From: Oscillospiraceae bacterium
Lineage (GTDB): Bacteria > Bacillota > Clostridia > Oscillospirales > Butyricicoccaceae
Direction of reading: 5' to 3'
DNA length: 64,000 nt
Assembly: GCA_015068445.1 (NCBI GenBank)
Contig: SVKN01000001.1
Span: 117,403 to 181,402 of the forward strand
Positions within the stretch are counted from its first letter, which is position 1, and every line of letters starts with the position of its first letter. Positions 16,716-24,377 of this stretch are shown piece after piece. The translations under genes were made by a program, and so were the position numbers. The notes below the pieces were generated by a model that saw only the letters and a program-made list of their open reading frames with translations, ran no database searches and was not told the origin of the DNA.

Positions 16716-17651
16716 CTACTGGTTGTTGACCATGCTGTTGTAGATCTTCTCGCTGAGCTCCTTGCCGGCGTTATGGCCCATTTTCTTGTGGCGGTGGTTC
16801 ATGGCGGCCACCTCGATAATCACGGCCAGGTTTCGGCCGGGCTTGACGGGGATGTCCATGGAGGGAACGTCGATGTCGAGGATGCGGGTGAACTTCTCCT
16901 CGATGCCCATGCGGTCGTACTGCGCGCCGTCGTCCCATTTGACGAGGTTGATGATCAGATCCACCTTCTCCGTGGGCTTGACGGCGCCCATGCCGAACAG
17001 ACGGCGGACGTCGACGATGCCGATGCCCCTCAGCTCCATGAAGTAGCGGATCAGCTCCGGCGCGGAGCCGACGAGGCTCTTGGCCGAAACGCGCTTGATG
17101 TCGACGGCGTCGTCCGCCACGAGGCGGTGGCCGCGCTTGAGCAGCTCGATGGCCGTTTCGCTCTTGCCGATGCCGCTGTCGCCGATCAGCAGGATGCCCT
17201 CGCCGTAGACCTCCACGAAGACGCCGTGCATGGTGATGCGGGGCCCCAAATGGACGTTGAGGGACGCGGTCAGGGCCGCGACGATGTCAGAGGCGTGATC
17301 GGCCGACTGAACGACGGGGATGCCGTAGCGCTTCGCGCTTTCGATGCAGGAGGGCAGCACCTCGCTGTCGCAGGACAGAACCAGCAGCGGGATGTTGTGG
17401 GAGAACAGCGCGTCGAACTTCTTCTCCTGCTCGAAGTCGCTGAACTGGCGCAGGTACTCCTGCTCCATCTGTCCCATGACCTGGATGCGGTCGTCGTCGA
17501 AGGCGTCGAAGAAGCCGGTCAGCTGCAGGCCGGGACGGTTGACGCCTGTCTCACAGATGGGACGCTCCAGATAGCCCTCCGGCGCGTAGACCGGGTCGAA
17601 GGCAAGCTCCTTGAGCAGCTCGTGCAGCATAACGGTGTATTTGACAGCCAT
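16716..17651 (-). CDS. hprK: HPr kinase/phosphorylase
   Basis: This 311-residue protein has the P-loop G-D-S-G-I-G-K-S at residues 157-164. The HprK capping motif follows: G-H-R-L-V-A-D-D-A-V, then G-I-G-I-V-D-V-R-R-L-F-G with the conserved signature L-R-G-I-G-I. The enzyme phosphorylates HPr on Ser46 and reverses the reaction with Pi, controlling carbon catabolite repression in Firmicutes. The N-terminal receiver-like domain is intact and the length is normal. The start has GTGAGGTG upstream and a TATAAT promoter at 17701. It is transcribed divergently from rpmB. Confidence 0.95.
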   Translation of the reverse strand: MAVKYTVMLHELLKELAFDPVYAPEGYLERPICETGVNRPGLQLTGFFDAFDDDRIQVMGQMEQEYLRQFSDFEQEKKFDALFSHNIPLLVLSCDSEVLPSCIESAKRYGIPVVQSADHASDIVAALTASLNVHLGPRITMHGVFVEVYGEGILLIGDSGIGKSETAIELLKRGHRLVADDAVDIKRVSAKSLVGSAPELIRYFMELRGIGIVDVRRLFGMGAVKPTEKVDLIINLVKWDDGAQYDRMGIEEKFTRILDIDVPSMDIPVKPGRNLAVIIEVAAMNHRHKKMGHNAGKELSEKIYNSMVNNQ

Positions 17652-17700
17652 GCCGATTCACCTCACAAAGCGTTCTCCCTTGACGGGGCGGTATAAAAAT

Positions 17701-17729
17701 ATTATAATCGTTTTACATCCGTACCGCAA
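17701..17729 (-). promoter_or_regulatory. Promoter of hprK
   Basis: Minus-strand TTGCGG (17724-17729), 17-base spacer, perfect TATAAT (17701-17706), about 50 bases ahead of the hprK start. Confidence 0.65.
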
Positions 17730-17772
17730 CAAAAAACATTGTGCAAAGGCGAAAAAAACTTCGATTTTTCTC

Positions 17773-17801
17773 TTGCTTTATGAAAATGATTGTGCTAATA
17801 T
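17773..17801 (+). promoter_or_regulatory. Promoter of rpmB (extended -10)
   Basis: TTGCTT (17773-17778) and TGC-TAATAT (-10 at 17796-17801) are 17 bases apart in an AT-rich block just upstream of rpmB. Confidence 0.55.
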
Positions 17802-17838
17802 AACTATGTTGTGACTAAGAATAAGGAGGTGCAGAGAA

Positions 17839-18027
17839 ATGGCAAAATGCGATATCTGTGGCAAGGGCGTTACGTTCGGTATTCAGGTTTCCCACTCCCA
17901 CAGAAGGACCAACAGGACCTGGAAGCCCAATGTGAGACGAGTCAAGGCTATCGTCAACGGCACTCCCACCCATATCAATGTTTGTACGCGCTGCCTGCGC
18001 TCGGGTAAGGTCCAGCGGGCCATCTAA
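17839..18027 (+). CDS. rpmB: 50S ribosomal protein L28
   Basis: This 62-residue protein starts M-A-K-C-D-I-C-G-K-G and ends in C-T-R-C-L-R-S-G-K-V. The two CxxC pairs make it the zinc-binding (C+) form of L28. V-S-H-S-H-R-R-T-N-R-T-W-K-P-N is the typical basic core. AAGGAGG lies 8 bases ahead of the ATG. It is monocistronic, with its own promoter and terminator, and divergent from hprK. Confidence 0.97.
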   Translation: MAKCDICGKGVTFGIQVSHSHRRTNRTWKPNVRRVKAIVNGTPTHINVCTRCLRSGKVQRAI

Positions 18028-18059
18028 CACCCCGCACCCACAGTTGAATACGAAGCGAG

Positions 18060-18088
18060 ATCCCGGTCATTGACCGGGATTTTTGTTT
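18060..18088 (+). terminator. Terminator of rpmB
   Basis: The stem ATCCCGGT/ACCGGGAT (18060-18067 with 18073-18080) is followed by TTTTGTTT. Confidence 0.88.
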
Positions 18089-18110
18089 GTCTCCCCTGTT
18101 GGGCGGTATA

Positions 18111-18140
18111 AGAAAGCGGGCGCAGATGCGCCCGCTTTAT
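18111..18140. terminator. Hairpin at the end of the pilus operon
   Basis: A perfect 12-bp stem (18113-18124 with 18127-18138) with a very short loop lies between rpmB and the last pilus gene. T-rich flanks occur on both strands, so it probably ends minus-strand transcription. Confidence 0.6.
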
Positions 18141-18149
18141 ATTATAGTG

Positions 18150-19250
18150 TCAGTTTGCAGAAGCGATCCCGTTCCATTGAACAGAACCATAACCCATGAT
18201 ATCCGTATCGTTCAATCGATATTGACGAACCCTTACTTCGTTATCCGAGTTGCCTTCGATCGTCATAAAGGTTCCATTCTCCACATCGACATCGACAACT
18301 ACACCGACATGGTCTGAACCGAGAGTTGATCTGTTAAAATCGAAGAATACATAATCGCCGATTTCCGGGGTGCTTGATCTTCCTTTCAACAATCCTCTAC
18401 TTTCAAACTTCTCTAAACCATCTTGACAATTGGCAAAAATTGGCGGCGTTTCAGCAAAAACCCTATCGCTTAAACCGTCTCTTCCCAACGTGTCAACAAA
18501 TTCAGCTGCCCAGGACAGGAAGCATGCGCACCACGGAGTGTCAGTACCCCAACCGTCTGCACCTCTTGCATACCATTCAGCGTAGGTAATACTATTTTGT
18601 CCGTTGAATGTAATCTTTCCGTCGCTGCCAATCTGCGTTAAAAGCAGAATAAGAAACTTCGCTCTGTTCTGCTCCTTAATCTCCTGAGATTCAACAGGAG
18701 GCGTTTCAATATGGAATGTTTCACTGATCTTTGCTTGCGTCTCATCATTTGTCGGCATAATCTCGTCGTTCTGTACGATTACGCCGGAACGATTGAACGC
18801 GGACATCGTGTAAGTCTGCGCTTGATCGTAAACGCCGCCTGCGGGAGTCAGCGTCATCGTTACATTCAAAAGGGACTTGCCTGTTGAAGTTATATCAACG
18901 CTGGCGTCGAACGACGATACACGATCAAGGATCACGTCGCCGGAAGCGTTGACAATCATCTGCTCAGAAGATAAATAGACGATAATCGGCTGTTCGTCCT
19001 GCCCGATCAGTTCTGTGACATAGTTGTTCGGACCTTTGACCTCAACGCGTTTGATGCTGTTGTCCTTCGTCAGCTCTTCAAGCCAGGAACTAAGCATACG
19101 GGCATCCATCTGGGTACTTGCCGTTTCTTTGGAGGCGCGTTCCAGATTGACGATATTCATTGCCGCCGCGGTCGTTGTAAACATGACGATCGCGGATACA
19201 AGGATCACAAGCATCATCTCGACCAGCGTAAAGCCTTTGTTGTTCTTCAT
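18150..19250 (-). CDS. Type IV prepilin-like protein with C-terminal CHAP amidase-like domain
   Basis: This protein has 366 residues from the ATG at 19250. Residues 1-30 carry a class III prepilin signal, K-N-N-K-G-F-T-L-V-E, with cleavage expected after the Gly, followed by a hydrophobic helix. Residues ~35-160 look like a pseudopilin globular domain. A linker rich in Glu, Pro and Thr follows. From ~190 the protein resembles a CHAP domain: P-W-C-A-C-F-L-S-W near 240 (candidate nucleophile Cys), G-D-Y-V-F-F-D near 298, S-D-H-V-G-V-V-V near 313 (His) and I-E-G-N-S near 331. CHAP enzymes cut peptide bonds in peptidoglycan. The CHAP-coding half is visibly richer in A+T than the surrounding genes. 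It is the last gene of the pilus operon. The fusion is seen directly; activity is inferred. Confidence 0.8.
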   Translation of the reverse strand: MKNNKGFTLVEMMLVILVSAIVMFTTTAAAMNIVNLERASKETASTQMDARMLSSWLEELTKDNSIKRVEVKGPNNYVTELIGQDEQPIIVYLSSEQMIVNASGDVILDRVSSFDASVDITSTGKSLLNVTMTLTPAGGVYDQAQTYTMSAFNRSGVIVQNDEIMPTNDETQAKISETFHIETPPVESQEIKEQNRAKFLILLLTQIGSDGKITFNGQNSITYAEWYARGADGWGTDTPWCACFLSWAAEFVDTLGRDGLSDRVFAETPPIFANCQDGLEKFESRGLLKGRSSTPEIGDYVFFDFNRSTLGSDHVGVVVDVDVENGTFMTIEGNSDNEVRVRQYRLNDTDIMGYGSVQWNGIASAN

Positions 19251-19267
19251 CAAAACGGCACCCCCTT

Positions 19268-19810
19268 TCAGGATTGTGTGATTTCAAAGGATTCAATATT
19301 GCACGTTACGTTTGTCAGCTTATAACGTATATTGTCTGTAATGATTTCTTTTTGAAAAGAAAAGACAGCAAGTACCTTTATACTAATCGTAGTTGAGCCC
19401 TCACTCACGACTAAACGAAAAACCGCTTCTATCTTCCCTGAGTCATGCTTCAGAGACTCAAGAGTATAACCATCATATTTCTCTAAGACATCATGAAGGG
19501 CATCATTAGCAATCTTTTCTTTTTGCTTAGGAACACTGCCCTCACCGGTTTCAGGTATTTCTTCTTCGCTATGATAACTAAACGCATACCTATCAAGAAT
19601 CAGCGCAGATTCAGGTGTTACCTCCAATTCTGCGATTCTTCGATTCAGCGCCCCTTCTGCCGTATACCTTTCTTTCATCTGCCTGACCGCGTTCACTTCC
19701 GACGTTGCATTATGCGACGCCGCCGCGAGGGCATTTCCGGCGACGAGTCCGAGAATCAGCATGACGATCATGACGTAAATCATGACGTAGCCGTCACGTT
19801 TTTTCAGCAT
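19268..19810 (-). CDS. PilX/GspK-like minor pilin-like protein
   Basis: This encodes 180 residues. After a short basic leader (M-L-K-K-R-D-G-Y) there is one long hydrophobic segment, V-M-I-Y-V-M-I-V-M-L-I-L-G-L-V-A-G-N, lacking the usual F-T-L-I-E signature. A helix with K-E-R-Y-T-A-E-G-A-L-N-R-R follows. That layout resembles PilX-type proteins, which associate with minor pilins. The rest is Lys/Glu/Ser-rich and unassigned. Its start overlaps the stop of the upstream prepilin (TGATG), so both are translated together. Base composition is A+T-richer than in the upstream pilus genes. Confidence 0.6.
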   Translation of the reverse strand: MLKKRDGYVMIYVMIVMLILGLVAGNALAAASHNATSEVNAVRQMKERYTAEGALNRRIAELEVTPESALILDRYAFSYHSEEEIPETGEGSVPKQKEKIANDALHDVLEKYDGYTLESLKHDSGKIEAVFRLVVSEGSTTISIKVLAVFSFQKEIITDNIRYKLTNVTCNIESFEITQS

Positions 19811-20235
19811 CAATCACCGCCCCCTTCGCCTTCGTCTTCAATTGTCAGCGATGGATCGGGTTCATATTCCTGTACATACGTCTCTGCTGCCACACTGTTT
19901 TCATTTGTGCTTGTAACAGTGATCTTATAGAGAGTGCTGATCGAGCTATCCCTTTCGAGCGTGACAGAAACGCTCCCATTGGGAGAGGGATACGCTGTCG
20001 GTGTCCCCGCTGCTAGACTATTCGGAAGCAGGCTCTTGTCCACGCCTTTCGCCATGATGGTTTCCACGGCGGAGGAGACGGCCAGGCGTGCTTCGGTCAT
20101 TCTTCTGGCTTTCGCATTGAGCCTGACAGACACGATGATCGAGCTGCCGATGGTCATGACGACAAACGTGAAGAGCAAAGCCGACAACAGCGTTTCGATG
20201 AGCGAAAAGCCGCTTCTGCTTTTGATCTTGCGCAC
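19810..20235 (-). CDS. Type IV prepilin-like protein
   Basis: This 141-residue protein starts at a GTG with AAAGGAGG 9 bases upstream. The leader R-K-I-K-S-R-S-G followed by F-S-L-I-E-T-L-L-S-A is a standard class III prepilin peptidase site with Glu5 of the mature protein, and a hydrophobic helix follows. The short globular part ends in an acidic Gly-rich tail. The size suggests a minor pilin (PilV/GspI-like) rather than the major subunit. It lies in the pilus operon 40 bases after the pilO-like gene. Confidence 0.8.
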   Translation of the reverse strand: MRKIKSRSGFSLIETLLSALLFTFVVMTIGSSIIVSVRLNAKARRMTEARLAVSSAVETIMAKGVDKSLLPNSLAAGTPTAYPSPNGSVSVTLERDSSISTLYKITVTSTNENSVAAETYVQEYEPDPSLTIEDEGEGGGD

Positions 20236-20275
20236 TCTGCGCCGCCTCCTTTCCCGTGGTTTGTCTATCTGCCGG

Positions 20276-21052
20276 TCAATTCTTCTGTGTCGAGCTTTCA
20301 GGGTTGTTCCTGATGCCGGGGATGATGTCTTTAGGCGTTGTATTTTCAGGATAGCCCGGGGTCGTGTAGACGTTGTCCTTGCCCTGGCCGCCGTTCATCG
20401 GGACGTCGGGCTCAGTGTATTCATATGCGGAATTGTAATCGTTGGGGATCGCCATGTAGAACTTGATGCCCATGGTGCCGATCAGCTGATCCGTGCTTTC
20501 ATCATAGTTCATCGTCACATATCGGACCGAGGCGATGCGCTCATCGGCGGAAAGATAATCGATCAGCCGCTGGAACGCCTTGTAGTGCATGACAAAGGTG
20601 TAATTCAGCGTGATACCGCCGAAGCTGGCGCCGTTGAGTTTGAGATCTTCCTCGTAGCTGGCAAAGGCAAAGTGAACGTCGTTTTTAGACTCGGGATCGA
20701 GCTCCTTCATGACGTTTTCCAGCCAGACCATGTACATGATCTGGTCCTCCTCGCGCATTTCCGCGGGGAACTTGGACAACAGCTCGCTCTCGCTGCGCGC
20801 CAGCTTTGCGGTCTCCTCGGGCAGCTTGTCCACCAGAGGCTCGTACTTCTTGTTTTCGCGGATGACCTCTTCGTTATAAGCCTGCGTGCTCGCCACCTGC
20901 ATCTGCAGGAGCATGAGCTCGTTCGTCAGGTTGGCCTGTTTGCTTTCAAACTCGGTCTTTGCCGGGCGGTACGCCAGGAACCACACCAGAAGCGCGACGA
21001 TCAGCAACAGGACGGCGAGAACGGCTTTCCAGTTTCTTGTCAATGCCTTCAT
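20276..21052 (-). CDS. PilO-like inner-membrane pilus alignment protein
   Basis: This 258-residue protein has a single N-terminal membrane anchor (residues ~10-28, V-L-A-V-L-L-L-I-V-A-L-L-V-W-F). A coiled coil follows at residues ~30-85, with L-V-D-K-L-P-E-E-T-A-K-L as in PilO. A C-terminal domain contains G-I-T-L-N-Y-T-F-V-M-H-Y-K-A-F-Q-R-L-I-D-Y-L, the PilO/GspM ferredoxin-like fold. The final ~50 residues are Pro/Asn/Gly-rich. The start overlaps the stop of the PilM-PilN-like gene by four bases. PilO with PilN links PilM to the secretin in Gram-negatives; in a Gram-positive it would form the membrane alignment complex. Confidence 0.72.
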   Translation of the reverse strand: MKALTRNWKAVLAVLLLIVALLVWFLAYRPAKTEFESKQANLTNELMLLQMQVASTQAYNEEVIRENKKYEPLVDKLPEETAKLARSESELLSKFPAEMREEDQIMYMVWLENVMKELDPESKNDVHFAFASYEEDLKLNGASFGGITLNYTFVMHYKAFQRLIDYLSADERIASVRYVTMNYDESTDQLIGTMGIKFYMAIPNDYNSAYEYTEPDVPMNGGQGKDNVYTTPGYPENTTPKDIIPGIRNNPESSTQKN

Positions 21053-24000
21053 CTGTCAGCCACCTCCGGTTCCAGCTTGGCGATCTTCGCGCCGCGGTCA
21101 AGTCCGTGACGCTGCTGTTCGGCGTCGCGCAGCTCGTTCTTGTAGCCGAGCAGCACGGTGAGCTCGACGCGGTATTCCGGCTTCGCCGGCTGTGAGGGTG
21201 CAGCATTGCCATTGCCGTTGAGGAGCCGATCGATCAGAGCGCCGAGATCAACGCCGTTGCTGCTGCCCGTGTTCCCCGTCTGGCTCTTGAGCCATTCGTT
21301 GAACAACGCCAGCAGATCTTCATCGGTCAGGCCGCCGTTATTGCCGGGCTCCACCACAGGATGATGGACCTTGTTGTAGATCAGCGCCAGGATATGCGCC
21401 TTGGCGCGGTCGGGACCGTTGACCTGACGGTCGAGGTAGTTGGCAAACAGACGGGCATAGAACTGACGACTGTCGACGTCGGTGTCTTCGGTGACCTCGA
21501 ACGAATAATTACCGTCGCTGAGCACGAGGCCCTCACTGCTGACGGCCTTCAGGTCGTTGACGAGCTGATTGATATCCAACGCGCCGAGGCCCTCCTGTGC
21601 GGAGACGCGGCCCTTCTGCAGCAGCAGATAATACGTCAGCTCCTGCGTGAGCTTTTCATCCTGCAGGATCATGGCCTCCACGGCGTCCACCAGCGGTTTC
21701 TCGCCGGTCATCATGTCGACCATATAGGGGCGCAGCGCCTCGCTCATCTGGTCGGAGGCCAGCGCCTGATAGAGGCTCTGGCGGTAAGGCGCCAGCTTGG
21801 TGCGGTACGTGCTGAACAGCGAGTTGGCGCCGATGCTGTCCTTCAGGTCTTCGCGGTACAGCTGCAGCGTACGGTAATAGGCAGGCCGGCTGTTGTTCAG
21901 CATGGTGCGCAGCGCTGTCTGCGTCTCTTTCCATGTCTTTACTATATTCGAGTAACGGAGCACAGATTCTGCTGTCTTGCCGTATAAACCCTGCAGATAC
22001 GCCCATTCAAAGGCGCTGAGGCCCTGCATCGCCTCGGTGACAGACTCATTTGTAATGTATTCGGGCTCCAGCTGCACGAGGATCGATTCACCGGCCAGCT
22101 GGCCTTCCTCCATGCCGCTCTGGTTATCCTTGGTGATATCGTCGCTGAACGTCGTGCCCGGGCGGTCGGGTTTGACGGGCGGATTGTCCGGGTTATCAGG
22201 CGGATTGTCCGGATTGTCGGGCGGATTGTCTCCGCCGCCGTTGAGCTTGTTGTAGAGGTCGTGAAGGCTGTCGCTGATCTGGCTTTCGACAGATTTGACG
22301 TCGCCGTTCTTGATGGCCTCAAAGATATCATCGTAGGGGCTGGGATCGATGCCGCGGCTCTCCATCTCGCTCTTGACGATGGCGACGGCGACGACGCGCT
22401 CGAGGCGATCGGTCTCGTCCAGCTTATCCTGCAGCGTATCGATGTCGTATTCGCTGCCCAGCACGAGGTCGACGATCTTGCCCACGTCCAGGTCGCCGTT
22501 TTGATAGTCGTTGATCAGGTCGCTGAGAGCAGAGCCCTCCGTGGGGGGCTTCTCATCGGTGATCGCAGTAGTGGGTTCTTTGGCGTCCGTGTCCGTTTCG
22601 GTATTGGCGGCTTCGCCGTTCTGCGCGGCCGCCAGACCGGCGAGGTAATCGAGGAAGGCCTGAGAGACCTCGTCCTGAATCAGGCCGTTCTGATACTGCT
22701 TCATGAGCCAGTCGGACAGACCGGGGAGGGCCGCCAGAACTGTCGTATGGGGATATGCGGGGTGTTTCGGATAATACGGGTTGTACCGCCAACCGAGATC
22801 GTAGATCTGCGCCAGATGGGCGTATTTCATATTGCGCATGGCGATGATCGCGGCGGCGGCCTGCTCCTTGTCCTGGCAGAACATGTGAACAGCCATGCCG
22901 GGCTCCGCGACGCCGATCTCGGCGACGGTGGACGTGGAGGGCAGGATCTGCTCCAGCTCCTGCAGGATCAGGCTGAGGTTGTCGTTGTATGTACCGATGT
23001 CGCTAAAGATGTTGTCCCAGTCGTCGCTGTAGCTGTTGTAGATCGTCTCGTACTCCTGATATTTCTGGCCGTATTCGGCGCAGCGCTGGGCCTCGGGGTC
23101 ATTCTGCAGCTGCTCCAGCTGGATGCGCAGGATCGAGTTGCCGGCGTTGAGGCCGTCGACAGTGGCGTTCCAGCGCAGGCGGTTGCCGAGGGTGAACAGC
23201 GATACGGCCACCAGTATGATGCCGGAGGCGAGGATCAGGCCGTACTGCCAGCCCTGCGTGATGCCGCTGAAGCCGGCCTTTTTATTGAGCGTCTCTTCGC
23301 CGAAATCGATATCGGTGGCGCCGGCGCCGCGGCAGAGGCTCCACTCGGAGTCGGGATAGACGCGGACCTGATAGCCCAGCTCCTGCCGCGCCGCCTCATA
23401 CAGCTCGGCGCTCTGCGAAAAGGAGCCCGTCAGGTACGTGACGACATTTTCAAGGCGCTTGGGCGACATGGAGTTGTAGTACTCCAGCGCCATCATTACC
23501 TCGCCCATATCGCTGGCCCAGTCATAGCCGCGCTGGAGCGTGCGCTGGAGCAGCACGCGGCCGCCGCGCTCGGCGGTCATCATCAGATGCTCCTGCTCGG
23601 CGGACAGATAGAGATTGCAGATATCGACGCCGGTCTCCGGGGCGTCAGCGTCGCCGTCGGACTTTCTGGCGCGGCGCTTCTTCCCTGCCTTCTGCTCGGC
23701 GAAGGAAACGCCCACGGCCGTGGCGATACTGTGTCCGCAGTAATCGACGGCTTCGATCTTCAGCCCGCAGGCGTTGGCAAGGGTATAGTAGCTCTCGACC
23801 ATGGCGCGCGGCACCGCCCAGAGCTGGACGTTCTGCTCCGCGCCGTTCTCCGCGGGGCCGATGACCTGCCAGACGAGGCGATAATCGGCGGTGTTGACCG
23901 GGAAATAGACGTCCATGTTGGACTCCAGCAGCTTCTGAAGTCTGCTTTCACTGACGATGGGCACGGTGATCTGCTCGCCGATGATCTGGGACGTGCTGAG

Positions 24001-24240
24001 GCAGAACACCGCGCGGCGCGTGCCGCGGAACTCGGACGCGGCGAGCGTCGTTTTGAGCAGATCGATCATGGCTTCCATATTCAGGATCGCGCCGTCGTCC
24101 ACCGCGCCTTCGGGCACGGGCACAATGGCGCTGGCCAGCGGCGGCGCGTTGACGTCGCTGAGGCCTATGCGCGCCACGCGCATCTGATACTTGTCCAGCT
24201 GAATGACCAGTGCTTTACCGGACAGTTTTTTCTTCTTCAT
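21049..24240 (-). CDS. PilM-PilN-like fusion with large extra C-terminal region
   Basis: This is a 1063-residue protein. Residues 1-320 resemble PilM, an actin-like ATPase: G-K-A-L-V-I-Q-L-D at the start, V-F-C-L-S-T-S, I-E-A-V-D-Y-C-G-H-S, and Y-Y-N-S-M near 255. One membrane helix lies at 332-353. Residues 355-490 form a coiled coil and a compact domain like PilN. PilM and PilN are normally separate proteins of about 350 and 200 residues. Beyond 540 come an acidic linker, a helical part, a D-N-P-P repeat stretch (residues 670-692), and about 350 more residues of unknown fold, ending in a PilN-like beta segment (Y-R-V-E-L-T-V-L-L-G). A strong promoter and GAGGAGA site precede it. Confidence 0.7.
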   Translation of the reverse strand: MKKKKLSGKALVIQLDKYQMRVARIGLSDVNAPPLASAIVPVPEGAVDDGAILNMEAMIDLLKTTLAASEFRGTRRAVFCLSTSQIIGEQITVPIVSESRLQKLLESNMDVYFPVNTADYRLVWQVIGPAENGAEQNVQLWAVPRAMVESYYTLANACGLKIEAVDYCGHSIATAVGVSFAEQKAGKKRRARKSDGDADAPETGVDICNLYLSAEQEHLMMTAERGGRVLLQRTLQRGYDWASDMGEVMMALEYYNSMSPKRLENVVTYLTGSFSQSAELYEAARQELGYQVRVYPDSEWSLCRGAGATDIDFGEETLNKKAGFSGITQGWQYGLILASGIILVAVSLFTLGNRLRWNATVDGLNAGNSILRIQLEQLQNDPEAQRCAEYGQKYQEYETIYNSYSDDWDNIFSDIGTYNDNLSLILQELEQILPSTSTVAEIGVAEPGMAVHMFCQDKEQAAAAIIAMRNMKYAHLAQIYDLGWRYNPYYPKHPAYPHTTVLAALPGLSDWLMKQYQNGLIQDEVSQAFLDYLAGLAAAQNGEAANTETDTDAKEPTTAITDEKPPTEGSALSDLINDYQNGDLDVGKIVDLVLGSEYDIDTLQDKLDETDRLERVVAVAIVKSEMESRGIDPSPYDDIFEAIKNGDVKSVESQISDSLHDLYNKLNGGGDNPPDNPDNPPDNPDNPPVKPDRPGTTFSDDITKDNQSGMEEGQLAGESILVQLEPEYITNESVTEAMQGLSAFEWAYLQGLYGKTAESVLRYSNIVKTWKETQTALRTMLNNSRPAYYRTLQLYREDLKDSIGANSLFSTYRTKLAPYRQSLYQALASDQMSEALRPYMVDMMTGEKPLVDAVEAMILQDEKLTQELTYYLLLQKGRVSAQEGLGALDINQLVNDLKAVSSEGLVLSDGNYSFEVTEDTDVDSRQFYARLFANYLDRQVNGPDRAKAHILALIYNKVHHPVVEPGNNGGLTDEDLLALFNEWLKSQTGNTGSSNGVDLGALIDRLLNGNGNAAPSQPAKPEYRVELTVLLGYKNELRDAEQQRHGLDRGAKIAKLEPEVADR
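22155..22240 (-). repeat. Coding tandem repeat for D-N-P-P units
   Basis: Within the PilM-PilN-like gene the minus strand encodes P-D-N-P-P-D-N-P in consecutive near-identical copies followed by V-K-P-D-R-P. The DNA units are similar enough to expand or contract by slippage. The segment makes a Pro-rich spacer between two domains. Confidence 0.7.
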
Positions 24241-24305
24241 ATCTTTCTCCTCAGAAGGACGGATCTTCTCTTGAACCGGGGCCGCAGGCTAAGCGTCCCC
24301 TGATC

Positions 24306-24334
24306 ATCATACCGCGGCGAAAAAGCGCGGTCAA
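24306..24334 (-). promoter_or_regulatory. Strong promoter inside the pilus cluster
   Basis: Minus-strand TTGACC (24329-24334), 17-base spacer, TATGAT (24306-24311): five of six matches at each element. It sits in the 137-base gap between pilC and the PilM-PilN-like gene, so the pilM-to-CHAP half can be expressed independently of pilBTC. Confidence 0.75.
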
Positions 24335-24377
24335 CACTCGAAAGGATAGTTTACATATATTGCTAAAGGCAAAACGT

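Noticed and set aside
22155..22240. Short direct repeats as a CRISPR-like array
   Set aside because: The units are contiguous, in frame and encode a Pro/Asn/Asp spacer; there are no unique spacers.
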